Assembly: GCF_042663225.1 (NCBI RefSeq)
Contig: NZ_JBHTAA010000005.1
Span: 1,302,001-1,366,000 of the forward strand
Reading direction: 5' to 3'
Length of the DNA: 64,000 nucleotides
DNA from: Haloferax namakaokahaiae
Lineage (GTDB): Archaea > Halobacteriota > Halobacteria > Halobacteriales > Haloferacaceae
Shown: piece by piece, positions 33,397 to 41,560 of the stretch
Position numbering within the stretch: the stretch's first letter is position 1
Layout of the letters: every line of letters begins with the position of its first letter
Position numbers and translations under genes: made by a program
Notes under the pieces: generated by a model
Told to the model about the DNA's origin: nothing
The model's database searches: none
The model's input: only the letters and a program-made list of their open reading frames with translations

Positions 33397-33469
33397 GCCC
33401 GGATGGTGTAGTGGCCCATCATACGACCCTGTCACGGTCGTGACCCGGGTTCAAATCCCGGTCCGGGCG
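33397..33469 (+). tRNA. tRNA-Asp (anticodon GTC), copy 2
   Basis: Identical to copy 1 over the whole mature sequence, with a 27-base spacer between them; both are probably transcribed together and cut apart. The spacer differs from the sequence before copy 1, so the duplication covers little more than the tRNA. Confidence 0.95.
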
Positions 33470-33704
33470 TACTTTTCGATGAATTACTCGCTGAGCGCCG
33501 AGTCTCGTCTCGGCGCGGTCGTAATTCTCGTAAATACCCTCAAAGGGATTTGAACTAGGGAGCGAAGCGAGCGTCAGCGAGTGGAGCGACTGAAGTTCAG
33601 ACGAACGAAGTGAGTCTGAGCACGTGAGACAGTTATCTCACCACCCACACAGACGACTCACCTGACACAAGCTACTTACCGTACCCTTCAATTTTCCAAG
33701 ACGA

Positions 33705-34325
33705 ATGCAGTTCACCCGCAGAGAGGTGCTTTCCTTGAGTGCAGTCGGAACCGGGCTTGCAGCCGCCGGATGTCTCGGTTCTGAGCCACCAACCGCGAGC
33801 GGGAACACACCACCATCGACAGAAGAAGGCTCAGCAGGTCCGGCAAAATCGTGCCCGTCCGGGTACGAACCGTTCGAACCGTGGTATGTCGTCGAGAGTT
33901 CCGGTCCGCTCGGTGGATTCGACCTCACGATGGACCAACGAGGACTCACACTGGGAGATACGTTTCGATGTGAACTTCGAAATACGACACTCACGCAACA
34001 ATCGTCCGGCATCAAGTCGAAGTTCGACGTGCAGTACGAACACGAAGACGGATGGCGGTCGGTGTATGGAGCGAAATCAGGCGAGATGGTGGCGTTCATC
34101 GATGTGGCAATCGGACATCCACCTCGCTCAGGGTTCACGTGGGAGTTTCCGTTCACCAAAGCAGGTCTCGAAGACATCGCAAACGATGGAATCGGCGTCT
34201 GCGGCCCCATCAAGTCGGGAACGTACCGGTTCGTCTACTGGGGAATCACGACCGAGAGAGAAGAAGAAGAGAATTTCGAGACGGACTACGCACTTGGCGT
34301 TCCGTTCACTGTGTTAGATGAGTAG
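33705..34325 (+). CDS. Tat-exported lipoprotein, unknown function, 206 aa
   Basis: The N-terminus has the twin-arginine motif TRREVLSL and a lipobox ending at Cys23 (LAAAGC), so the protein should be exported folded and lipid-anchored, as is common in haloarchaea. The mature part is a beta-rich domain (FDLTMDQRGLTLGDTFRCEL, SGTYRFVYWGI) like an Ig-type fold with three further cysteines. No specific family is recognised. Confidence 0.8.
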   Translation: MQFTRREVLSLSAVGTGLAAAGCLGSEPPTASGNTPPSTEEGSAGPAKSCPSGYEPFEPWYVVESSGPLGGFDLTMDQRGLTLGDTFRCELRNTTLTQQSSGIKSKFDVQYEHEDGWRSVYGAKSGEMVAFIDVAIGHPPRSGFTWEFPFTKAGLEDIANDGIGVCGPIKSGTYRFVYWGITTEREEEENFETDYALGVPFTVLDE

Positions 34326-34333
34326 TCGAAACG

Positions 34334-34789
34334 CTACTCACCCCTAACCACCGATTGAAGCCCCTCCGGCAACTGTTCCCTCTGCCATTCGAACTCAGCA
34401 TCCCCAGAACCGCCATCAGCGACGACAGCGGTTATCGCGTAGTTGGCACCACCCATGGCATGTCCATCGACGTGCGCAGTTGCAATTGCGTGGCCGGCGG
34501 CGCGAGCGGCTTGTCGAGCAACTTCGGTATTCGCTTCACGGGCCGCCGCGTGCGTCGCCCGAGAGAGTTCGACAGCCTCACCGACCGTGACTTCGCCGCG
34601 CGTCCAGCCACGAGTGGCTTCGATTGCCCGTCGGGGTCGGTCGTCGTCGGGGTGCTCAGTCTCGAAGTACGAAAGAACGTGTTCGGCGCAGTCGGCGCTC
34701 CACCGGGCGAGTGCGTGGTGTGTCTCTTCGTCCGTGCTGTTGTACCCGCCCCAGTCGCCGCCGAGTTCCCATCGGATTGCGAGCGCCAT
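34334..34789 (-). CDS. Imm-5-like putative immunity protein, 151 aa
   Basis: ATG at 34789 (MALAIRWELGGDW) is chosen over ATG two codons upstream. The helical pattern CAEHVLSYFE, DDDRPRRAIEATRGWTRGE, ARAAGHAIATAHVDGHAMG matches what I recall of the Imm-5-like family, annotated as putative immunity proteins in bacteria and archaea. No partner toxin is visible nearby, so the immunity label is by family only. It converges with the lipoprotein gene. Confidence 0.7.
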   Translation of the reverse strand: MALAIRWELGGDWGGYNSTDEETHHALARWSADCAEHVLSYFETEHPDDDRPRRAIEATRGWTRGEVTVGEAVELSRATHAAAREANTEVARQAARAAGHAIATAHVDGHAMGGANYAITAVVADGGSGDAEFEWQREQLPEGLQSVVRGE

Positions 34790-34852
34790 GACCACTGATA
34801 GCGCGACAGAAGCAAGAGTAGTCCGACATCTCGTAGGTGCGGCCAGAGAACT

Positions 34853-35206
34853 TCAACCGACAATCCCAGCAATCGCCCCACCAATCGCCACACCCACCAG
34901 CGCCGCCAGCAACGTCCCGAAGGCGTACCACGCCGCGGTCAGGTACTCGCCGGCGTCGAGGAGTTCGGCGACGCCGACAGCAAAGGACGAAAACGTCGTA
35001 AAGGCACCACAGAAACCCGTCCCGGCCATCGTCGCCGCGGCGTCACCAACAGGGGCAGCGACGATGAAGCCGAGTGCGATACTTCCGAGGACGTTCACGG
35101 TGAACGTGCTCCACTTACCGATGAGTTGCTGGTCAACCACGTGCCGCGAAGTCGCACCGAAGACGCCGCCGAAGCCGACGAGGAGAGCGGTCGTCGCGGG
35201 CGTCAT
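34853..35206 (-). CDS. crcB: CrcB/Fluc fluoride channel subunit
   Basis: A 117-residue four-span membrane protein with GGVFGATSRHVVD, TFTVNVLGSIALGF and GFCGAFTTFSSFAVG, the signatures of fluoride-exporting Fluc channels. It overlaps the second crcB by four bases. The two proteins differ, so they probably form a heterodimer, the usual state when two crcB genes are adjacent. Confidence 0.93.
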   Translation of the reverse strand: MTPATTALLVGFGGVFGATSRHVVDQQLIGKWSTFTVNVLGSIALGFIVAAPVGDAAATMAGTGFCGAFTTFSSFAVGVAELLDAGEYLTAAWYAFGTLLAALVGVAIGGAIAGIVG

Positions 35207-35538
35207 CGCGTCCTCCCGACGACGAGTCCGAGAAACGCGGCGGTAAAGCCGAGGACGTAGTTCGCGCCGACGTTGGTCAGTCCGCCCATCGTCGTGAGCT
35301 GTGCGGTTTGGACGGCGAAGGTGCTGTAGGTCGTAAACGAGGAGAGCACGCCAGTCCCGAGGAGCAACTGGGCACGGCGCGAGGTGATGGTCGTGATGAA
35401 GACGCCGAGAACGAAGCTTCCGAGGACGTTCGCGGCGAGCGTTCCACCGGCACCGGGAACGAGGACGGAGACGGCGTGGCGCAATATCGCGCCGACGAAG
35501 CCGCCGAGTCCGACGAGTGCCAGTTCAGACCGTTCCAT
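35203..35538 (-). CDS. crcB: CrcB/Fluc fluoride channel subunit (partner)
   Basis: A 111-residue paralogue with GGFVGAILRHAVS, TLAANVLGSFVLG and GVLSSFTTYSTFAVQ. ATG at 35538 (MERSELALVG) starts the conserved part; the longer frame upstream is an antisense shadow of the ATPase gene. First of the translationally coupled pair. Confidence 0.93.
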   Translation of the reverse strand: MERSELALVGLGGFVGAILRHAVSVLVPGAGGTLAANVLGSFVLGVFITTITSRRAQLLLGTGVLSSFTTYSTFAVQTAQLTTMGGLTNVGANYVLGFTAAFLGLVVGRTR

Positions 35539-35558
35539 ACATCCTCTGCTCACGCGGG

Positions 35559-36614
35559 CTATTCGACCGTTTCGGAACGCACACCGAAGTCGGACGCCCG
35601 CGGGGTCGAACCGTCGTCTCTCGTTCTCCGGTCTCGAACGCGGACCTCGTGGACCGATTCGGTGCTGTCGTCCACGACGAGCGCGCACCCGCGCTCTCTC
35701 GGGAGTCGCGCAGTCAGTGCTCCGTCGAGGTACGTCGGGTCGGCCGTCGCCATCGCCGAGATGTCTGGACCGGCGGTGAGTCGGTGGATAATCCGCAGGT
35801 CGGCCTGCGAGACGGCGGCGTCGGGGAGTGCCGAGGGGCGCTGTGTTGCGAGTACGATACCGACGCCGGGCGTGCGCCCACGCGTGAGAACTGTCTCGAT
35901 GGCCGGTGCGGCAATCTCGTCGGTGAACGCGTGCGCCTCGTCGATGAGCAACCACGGAATCGTCTCCGCTTCGTCGGCGACTTTCGCTTCGTACAGGCCG
36001 CGGGCGACGACGCGAGTGACCGCCCGCGCCGGTTCGCTGTCGAGACCCGAGAGGTCGAGCACGTCGGGACCGGGGGTACAGAGCGAGACCGGGTCGAGAC
36101 CGTCGGCGTCGAAGACGCCCCACGAGTCGGCGAGCGCGAGGTGGTTCGCGGCGGCGCGTCGGGTATCCGCCGTCACGTCCGCGTCGGCGACGAACGCTTG
36201 CATCTCATCGAGCGTGGGCGATTCGGTCGCCGCGCGCCAAATGAGAGAGCCTGCAGGTTCGGTCGCAGAGAGACCGAGCAGCGCCGGCCACGCCCGCGGC
36301 GGCAACGCGTCGGCGCGGATGGTCGGGTCACAGTGGACGCGTCCCGAGACAGCCCCGTCTGTCTCCGCGAGACCGCCGAAGACGCCCATCGGGTCGATAA
36401 CGACGGGTGCGACACCGGGCGCGCGAGCGAGGTCCTCGGCGACGACGGCCAGCGTGTGCGACTTCCCAGCGCCGCGTTTGCCGACGACGACTGCCGCGTG
36501 CGGGCGGTCGATATCGAGCGAGACAGACGCGCCCGTGCTTCCGTCGCGGGCGCGGTACGCGCCGAGGTCACACACTGGTCCGGTCGAATCCTCGCGGCGG
36601 CCGATGACGTGCAT
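35559..36614 (-). CDS. HerA-like ATPase, 351 aa
   Basis: Walker A is VVVGKRGAGKSHTLA and Walker B IPWLLIDEAHAF, followed by GRTPGVGIVLATQRPSALP, the layout of HerA/FtsK-type DNA-translocating or DNA-binding ATPases. ATG at 36614 (MHVIGRRED) gives a HAS-barrel-like short N-terminus. No nurA is next to it, so a canonical HerA-NurA resection role is doubtful. It sits 20 bases upstream of the fluoride channel pair, probably by chance. Confidence 0.85.
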   Translation of the reverse strand: MHVIGRREDSTGPVCDLGAYRARDGSTGASVSLDIDRPHAAVVVGKRGAGKSHTLAVVAEDLARAPGVAPVVIDPMGVFGGLAETDGAVSGRVHCDPTIRADALPPRAWPALLGLSATEPAGSLIWRAATESPTLDEMQAFVADADVTADTRRAAANHLALADSWGVFDADGLDPVSLCTPGPDVLDLSGLDSEPARAVTRVVARGLYEAKVADEAETIPWLLIDEAHAFTDEIAAPAIETVLTRGRTPGVGIVLATQRPSALPDAAVSQADLRIIHRLTAGPDISAMATADPTYLDGALTARLPRERGCALVVDDSTESVHEVRVRDRRTRDDGSTPRASDFGVRSETVE

Positions 36615-36689
36615 TGGGGAGACTGGTTGCGACTTCGTACTTGAACCTCCAGCCGAGCGTTTATAAGCAAAGACGGGACCAGACGGCCC

Positions 36690-37133
36690 ATGCTCGAAGC
36701 ATTCCAGTCTGACACCCGCGCTATCGAAGGACTCCCGATTCGTCTCGTCATCGCCCTCGTCGTCGGCGTCGCCGCGATGAGCGTGATGCTCAACATGCTC
36801 TCTGGCGTGCAGGGATTGGCAACCTCGGAACTCGACGTGAAACCGGACCCCGACGTCGTCACGCCAGGCCCACAGGACATCACCTTCACCGTCGTGGACC
36901 ACGAGGGCAACCCGGTCGAAGGGGCGACGGTCGTCGTGAAATCGGGGACCGCCGACATCGAAAAAGTCGAGCACAAGAAATCGGGAGACGGCGGAGAGGC
37001 GACGATACACCTCGACCCGGAACTCGGCCCGAATCGAGAAGACGGGACGCTCGTCGTGGACGTGAAACCACCCGCGGGAAGTTCGTTCGTGGACCGCCGC
37101 GACAACACGGAGATTCTGGTGGTCGCCAAGTAG
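36690..37133 (+). CDS. Membrane-anchored protein with Ig-like domain, 147 aa
   Basis: A short charged start and a hydrophobic helix (residues 17-38, PIRLVIALVVGVAAMSVML) resemble a type IV pilin signal without the canonical charge-glycine site. The rest is a strand-rich domain (DITFTVVDHEGNPVEGATVVVKSG) of carboxypeptidase-regulatory or Ig type. It is likely an extracytoplasmic cell-envelope protein. Divergent from the HerA-like gene with 75 bases between. Confidence 0.7.
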   Translation: MLEAFQSDTRAIEGLPIRLVIALVVGVAAMSVMLNMLSGVQGLATSELDVKPDPDVVTPGPQDITFTVVDHEGNPVEGATVVVKSGTADIEKVEHKKSGDGGEATIHLDPELGPNREDGTLVVDVKPPAGSSFVDRRDNTEILVVAK

Positions 37134-37178
37134 GTCGCGGGATTCGGAGCTCGGCTGTTATCGCTCCGGATTCAATCG

Positions 37179-38447
37179 TTATCGCTCCGGATGGGTCACC
37201 GCGTCGAACCCGCCGCGAACCAACGGTTTGGCGATGTGTCGTCGCGCACACGGCGGCACCTCGTACCACCCGAGTTCGAGGTCGCGTTCGATATCGGTCT
37301 CGACTTTTCCCGGCGCGTCCGTCCCGCAGTCGCGGCAGCGGTAGCCCTGTTCTCTCCCCGCGCTCTTCATCGTCCGTTCGCACTCGGGACAGACCGGCGT
37401 CGTCGCCTCGGTCTCGACGAGGTCGCGGACGGCGAACTTCTCTAATTTGAGCGTGCCGTCGCTCACCTCGCCGCACAGTGTGAGTTCGTCGCCGACGCGA
37501 AGCGAGCGAACGCGATTGCGGAACCGTTTGGTCGGTTCGAAGGCGGCGACAGGGAGCGTCGTCTCGTCGTCGGAGACGGTGAAGAAGACGTGGCCACCAC
37601 GGCGCGTCTCCGGTTCGGATTCGACGGTTCCGGTCACGCGGTAGGCGTGCCCGTCTCGCAGGTCGGCGACGGTGCCCGACTGGAGGTGCATATCGGTCCC
37701 TTGGTTGGTGAGAAACGTCGCCTCGCGGTCCACGGGTTCGGATTCGATGCCCGCGGCAACCTCGCGGACGACGGTCAGGTCGTCGCCGCGAATCCCGTGC
37801 AGAATCGGGCCGGGGGCGTTCGGCACGCACACCGCTTCGCCCTCGCCGTGGTCCACGGTGTCCCACGCGGTCGGATAGCCGGCGTCGGCCGACTCGAACA
37901 CCGAGTCGATATCGACCTCTCGCGGCGTTCCGCAGCGGTAGAACTCTCGATACGAGATGTGCTCGTAGGTCCACGAGTCGAAGGCCGCCCACGCACCGAC
38001 CGCTGCGAGCGCGCCGATTTGGCCGCGGCCGCCGTGCCAGCCTTGGGCGAGAAAGCCCGAGTGAGCGACGGTTTCGACCGCCGCCTCGACCGTATGGAAG
38101 TCGCGGACGGCGTCGCGGGCGAACTGGGTGACCGCGGTCGGGACGGTGTCGGCAGACCCCGGCGCGACGACGAGTCCGGGACTGGTTCGGTCGTCGTCGA
38201 TGACGGCCCAGCGTTCGAGTTCGGCGCGCGCGAGTTCGAACGCTTGACCCGCGGGGAAGTCCGTGTGAATCGCCAGCGCGGCGTTTCCGCGCGTCTTGTG
38301 TTCGACCGCGGGGTTGAGTCGAATCAAGAGCAGTCGCTCTATCGTACCGCCGTTCGCTTCGATGGCCTCGGCGACGAGCGTTGCGAGGTACGTCGTGCAC
38401 ATCCCCAAGGTGCGTGAGTCTGTGTCGTCGAGACCGATGACGGTCAT
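37179..38447 (-). CDS. tiaS: tRNA(Ile2) 2-agmatinylcytidine synthetase
   Basis: A 422-residue enzyme that attaches agmatine to C34 of tRNA-Ile so it reads AUA. The N-terminus VIGLDDTDSRTLGMCTTYLA is diagnostic; the middle has an OB-fold and the C-terminus a zinc ribbon (CPECERTM, CRDCGTDA). ATG at 38447 (MTVIGLDD) is the family start. It is divergent from the HTH regulator. Confidence 0.93.
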   Translation of the reverse strand: MTVIGLDDTDSRTLGMCTTYLATLVAEAIEANGGTIERLLLIRLNPAVEHKTRGNAALAIHTDFPAGQAFELARAELERWAVIDDDRTSPGLVVAPGSADTVPTAVTQFARDAVRDFHTVEAAVETVAHSGFLAQGWHGGRGQIGALAAVGAWAAFDSWTYEHISYREFYRCGTPREVDIDSVFESADAGYPTAWDTVDHGEGEAVCVPNAPGPILHGIRGDDLTVVREVAAGIESEPVDREATFLTNQGTDMHLQSGTVADLRDGHAYRVTGTVESEPETRRGGHVFFTVSDDETTLPVAAFEPTKRFRNRVRSLRVGDELTLCGEVSDGTLKLEKFAVRDLVETEATTPVCPECERTMKSAGREQGYRCRDCGTDAPGKVETDIERDLELGWYEVPPCARRHIAKPLVRGGFDAVTHPER

Positions 38448-38561
38448 TACCGGATGATAGCTGAAGGGCGGAGTAACACCTTTCGGGTCGGCCGCGACTA
38501 TATAACTGGACGATAATTCACGGAGTAATCGTGGGACGCAGGCCCCGATACGGGGAAAATG

Positions 38562-38569
38562 CTTTATGG
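38562..38569 (+). promoter_or_regulatory. TATA box of the HTH regulator gene
   Basis: CTTTATGG is centred about 26 bases before ATG 38592, fixing a leaderless transcript and arguing against the upstream ATGs at 38559 and 38583. Confidence 0.55.
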
Positions 38570-38591
38570 TCCGAATCACTTAATGCCCCCT

Positions 38592-39566
38592 ATGTCCCGG
38601 TCAGCGCTGGTTGGTAACGTCGCCGCGATGCTCCAAGACGCGGGCTTCGTCGTGAGCGACCGCATCGCCATCCGGCCGAAGAGCTTCGACCTTGCCGCAC
38701 GCAGAGGCGAGGAACTGGTGCTCCTGAAGATACTCGGAAACATCGACGCCTTCGACGGCGTCATCGGGTCCGAGATGCGACGACTGGGCTCGTACCTCAA
38801 CGCGACACCACTGGTAGTCGGTCTCCGCACCCGCGACGAGGACCTCAAACCCGGTGTCGTCTACTTCCGTCACGGCGTCCCCGTCATCAATCCGGACACC
38901 GCGATGGACTTCTTCGTCGAAGGCGTGCCGCCGCTCATCTACGCCGCCCCCGGTGGCCTGTACGTGAGCCTCGACGGCGACATCCTCGCCGAAGAGCGCA
39001 AAGAGCGCGGGTGGAGCCTCGGGCGTCTCGCCACCGAACTCGGCGTCTCGCGCCGAACCGTCTCGAAGTACGAAGACGGGATGAACGCGAGCATCGAGGT
39101 GGCGGTCCAACTCGAAGAGCTGTTCAATCGCCCCTTCTCCAACCCCGTCGATGTGCTCGACGGCGCGGACGACGTGCGCGATGCCGAACCGACGCCGAAA
39201 GACCCCGCGGCGGACCCCGCGGACGAACACATCGTCTCGGTGCTCACCAGTGCCGGCTTCCGCGTTCATCCGACCGCTCGCGCGCCGTTCAAGGCCGTCA
39301 GCGAGGACGAAGACCGCCGCGACCCGAGGAACATGCTCACCGGTCACTCGCCGTTTACGCGCAGCGCCCAGAAGCGCGCCGAAATCATGTCTTCGCTCGG
39401 CGAAATCACGCGAACGCGCTCGGTCTACTTCGTCGAAGAGACCCAGAAGCGAACCTCGGTCGATGGGACGGGCATCGTCAGTTGCGAGGAACTCGCCGCC
39501 ATCGACGACCCCGACAAGATTCGTGACCTGATTCGTGAGCGCGCCCGCGACCCGGCAGAGGGCTAA
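38592..39566 (+). CDS. HTH-type (XRE) transcriptional regulator, 324 aa
   Basis: This belongs to the archaeal family with an N-terminal nuclease-like domain (SDRIAIRPKSFDLAARRGEELVLLK), a helix-turn-helix near residue 135-155 (LATELGVSRRTVSKYE), and a C-terminal conserved domain (SVLTSAGFRVHPTARAPFKA). Proteins of this family are annotated as putative HTH-type regulators in many archaea; their targets are unknown. The start at 38592 is set by the TATA box. Confidence 0.88.
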   Translation: MSRSALVGNVAAMLQDAGFVVSDRIAIRPKSFDLAARRGEELVLLKILGNIDAFDGVIGSEMRRLGSYLNATPLVVGLRTRDEDLKPGVVYFRHGVPVINPDTAMDFFVEGVPPLIYAAPGGLYVSLDGDILAEERKERGWSLGRLATELGVSRRTVSKYEDGMNASIEVAVQLEELFNRPFSNPVDVLDGADDVRDAEPTPKDPAADPADEHIVSVLTSAGFRVHPTARAPFKAVSEDEDRRDPRNMLTGHSPFTRSAQKRAEIMSSLGEITRTRSVYFVEETQKRTSVDGTGIVSCEELAAIDDPDKIRDLIRERARDPAEG

Positions 39567-39580
39567 GCGACGCTCACGAC

Positions 39581-39585
39581 TTTTT
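39581..39585 (+). terminator. Oligo-T terminator after HTH regulator
   Basis: Five T residues 14 bases after the stop. Confidence 0.4.
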
Positions 39586-39620
39586 GAAAGAAATACGTCG
39601 TCGGTGATGCGGTAATCGAG

Positions 39621-39875
39621 TTACGCGGCCGAGCCGTAGGTCTCTTCGAGGTAGGCGACGATATCGTCGCTCTCGGGCATGCCATCGACGTCGTGTTCCT
39701 CGTCGATGAGGACGGGGACGCCGGTCTGTCCGCTTACTTCCTGTACTTCCGTGCGCTCGGAGTGGGCACGGGGGACCATCCGCGACTCGTACTCCAGGCC
39801 CAACTCGGCGAGTTTGTTCTTGACCTTGGCGCAGTACGGACAGCCTTCGAGTTCGTACAAGACGAGATTCGACAT
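39621..39875 (-). CDS. Glutaredoxin-like protein, 84 aa
   Basis: The thioredoxin-fold N-terminus LVLYELEGCPYCAKVKNKL holds the CPYC active site (Cys12, Cys15), and SGQTGVPVLIDEE has the cis-proline. ATG at 39875 (MSNLVLYEL) is used. Haloarchaea use gamma-glutamylcysteine rather than glutathione, so its partner thiol is probably that; inference. Confidence 0.9.
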   Translation of the reverse strand: MSNLVLYELEGCPYCAKVKNKLAELGLEYESRMVPRAHSERTEVQEVSGQTGVPVLIDEEHDVDGMPESDDIVAYLEETYGSAA

Positions 39876-39976
39876 CGCCTGTTGGTATGGACGGCCACCT
39901 AAAGAGTGGCGTGGTCGCGTGCACGGGGTGTGCACACGGCCGGACCGATAGATAGCTGGCGAAAACCACGCTCACC

Positions 39977-41341
39977 TCACCGAATTACGCGACGGACTCC
40001 GAGCGCGAGTTCGCCCGTGAGCCAGACGAGTGCGACGAGCGCGCCGCAAATCACCCAGACGAAGTCCCATCCGGACATCCACACCGGGCGGAGCCACGGC
40101 GTGACGTGCGCCCAGCGGACGGCGAACTCGTTCATGGGCGCTTCGAGCGCCGTTCCCGCGAAGGTGGCTCGCATCTGGCCGACGAAGCCGACGCTCTCGC
40201 CGCTGCCGGCGGTGAGGTTCGCACTCCCGGTAATCGGATAGGAACCGCTCGCGCCGAGGTCACGGATGGTCGGCCCCGACGACTCGTCACCGTGGGCGAC
40301 GCGCTCGGCGTCGTAGGGGCCCCACGTCGCGTAGTACTCCCAGACGACTTCGCCCGTCGGCGTGACTTCCATGACGCGATGGTTGAGCGTATCGACGATG
40401 AGGGTGTTCCCGTTCGGGAGGCGGTCGGCATCGCGCGGCCAGTTCAGGAGGTTCTCGCCGACCGACCACGTCTGGACCCACTCGCCGTCCTCCTTGGCGT
40501 ACTCGACGACGCGGTTGTTTCCGCTGTCGGCGACGAGAATCGTGGGCGTGCCGTTCTCGCTGAGCAACCAGTCGGGGTTGTGTTGCTCGTTCATGATGTC
40601 GTAGTCGTCGTCGCTCCCGAGGCGCTCGACGATGTCGCCGGACTCCATGTCGATGACGACCGCCTGGTCGAAGTTGCGGGGTGACAAGAGGAGTTTTCCG
40701 TCGCCGATTGGGTCCACGTCGTTGACGTGGCTCCAGTCGTCGTTGTAGCCGCCGTCGGTGCTCTCGGGGAAGTGGTCGCGGAAGTACCACTCCCACGTAA
40801 TCTCGTCCGTCGAGCGATTGTAGACGACGATTCGGTCGTCGCTTCGCCCGGCGGACTCGTTCCACGCGCGCATGTTGGCGATGACGAACTCGTCGCCGCC
40901 GAGGTAGTCCACGTCGTGCGTGTCGTCCATGTCGAGCGTCGTCTCCCAGACGCGTTCGCCGGTGTCGGGGTCCAACTCGAAGATGACCGTCTGCTGTGCG
41001 ACCGGCGAGGAGACGAGGAGATTTCCGTTCGGCATCGGGTCAACGTCGTAGAACCACCCCCTGTCACCGGTGGTGCTGTTGTATATCCATTCGAGCGACC
41101 CGCGCTCGCCGACCGAGATGAGTCGCGCCGGCTTCTTCGGGTTGGTGTTCCCGCGGAACGTGTATCCTTGGACGCTGATGACCGTCGAGCCGTTCGCGGG
41201 ACTGGCAATCGTCCCCGGTTCGAGGTCCGGTTCGGTCTCGGGGTCGTACGTGACCGCAGACACCGCCGCTGGCGAGACGAGCGCAGCGACGACGAGGAGG
41301 ACACCGACCCGGAGTGCGGTGCGCGTGGAGGGCAGATTCAT
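39977..41341 (-). CDS. Arylsulfotransferase-like membrane protein, 454 aa
   Basis: A signal or anchor helix (residues 9-27) is followed by repeated beta-propeller blades with motifs such as DVDPMPNGNLLVSS, THDVDYLGGDEFVIAN, DADRLPNGNTLIVDT, the pattern of the arylsulfotransferase/PQQ-like propeller, then a C-terminal membrane helix (about 428-445). ATG at 41341 is placed by a TATA box about 26 bases upstream. A His in MNEQHNPDW could be catalytic. Substrate unknown; the propeller may be structural instead. Confidence 0.8.
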   Translation of the reverse strand: MNLPSTRTALRVGVLLVVAALVSPAAVSAVTYDPETEPDLEPGTIASPANGSTVISVQGYTFRGNTNPKKPARLISVGERGSLEWIYNSTTGDRGWFYDVDPMPNGNLLVSSPVAQQTVIFELDPDTGERVWETTLDMDDTHDVDYLGGDEFVIANMRAWNESAGRSDDRIVVYNRSTDEITWEWYFRDHFPESTDGGYNDDWSHVNDVDPIGDGKLLLSPRNFDQAVVIDMESGDIVERLGSDDDYDIMNEQHNPDWLLSENGTPTILVADSGNNRVVEYAKEDGEWVQTWSVGENLLNWPRDADRLPNGNTLIVDTLNHRVMEVTPTGEVVWEYYATWGPYDAERVAHGDESSGPTIRDLGASGSYPITGSANLTAGSGESVGFVGQMRATFAGTALEAPMNEFAVRWAHVTPWLRPVWMSGWDFVWVICGALVALVWLTGELALGVRRVIR

Positions 41342-41362
41342 CCAGAGGAAAGAGGACATACA

Positions 41363-41371
41363 CCATATAAT
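41363..41371 (-). promoter_or_regulatory. TATA box of arylsulfotransferase-like gene
   Basis: Read leftward ATTATATGG is centred about 26 bases before ATG 41341, consistent with a leaderless transcript. Confidence 0.5.
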
Positions 41372-41560
41372 GTATTTTGCTTGTCATTTTCGCAGACAGT
41401 TCCGAGTCGCGTGACTTCCGCTCGACGAGACTGTATCGTCGAGCAGAGTGAAATTGAGGACGAGACAGAGAGTGAGGAGAAAGTTGGACAGCGAGAAGGT
41501 GAGGAGAGGGAGACAGCGAGAACGGGAGAAGGGAGGAGAGGGAAAGAGTGAGTGCCGTCG

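Noticed and set aside
35539..36123. Long Arg-rich extension of the second crcB frame
   Set aside because: It is an alternative-frame shadow of the HerA-like ATPase gene on the same strand; the conserved channel begins at 35538.
38448..38579. N-terminal extension of TiaS
   Set aside because: It covers the divergent promoter and lacks conservation with the known family start at MTVIGLDD.
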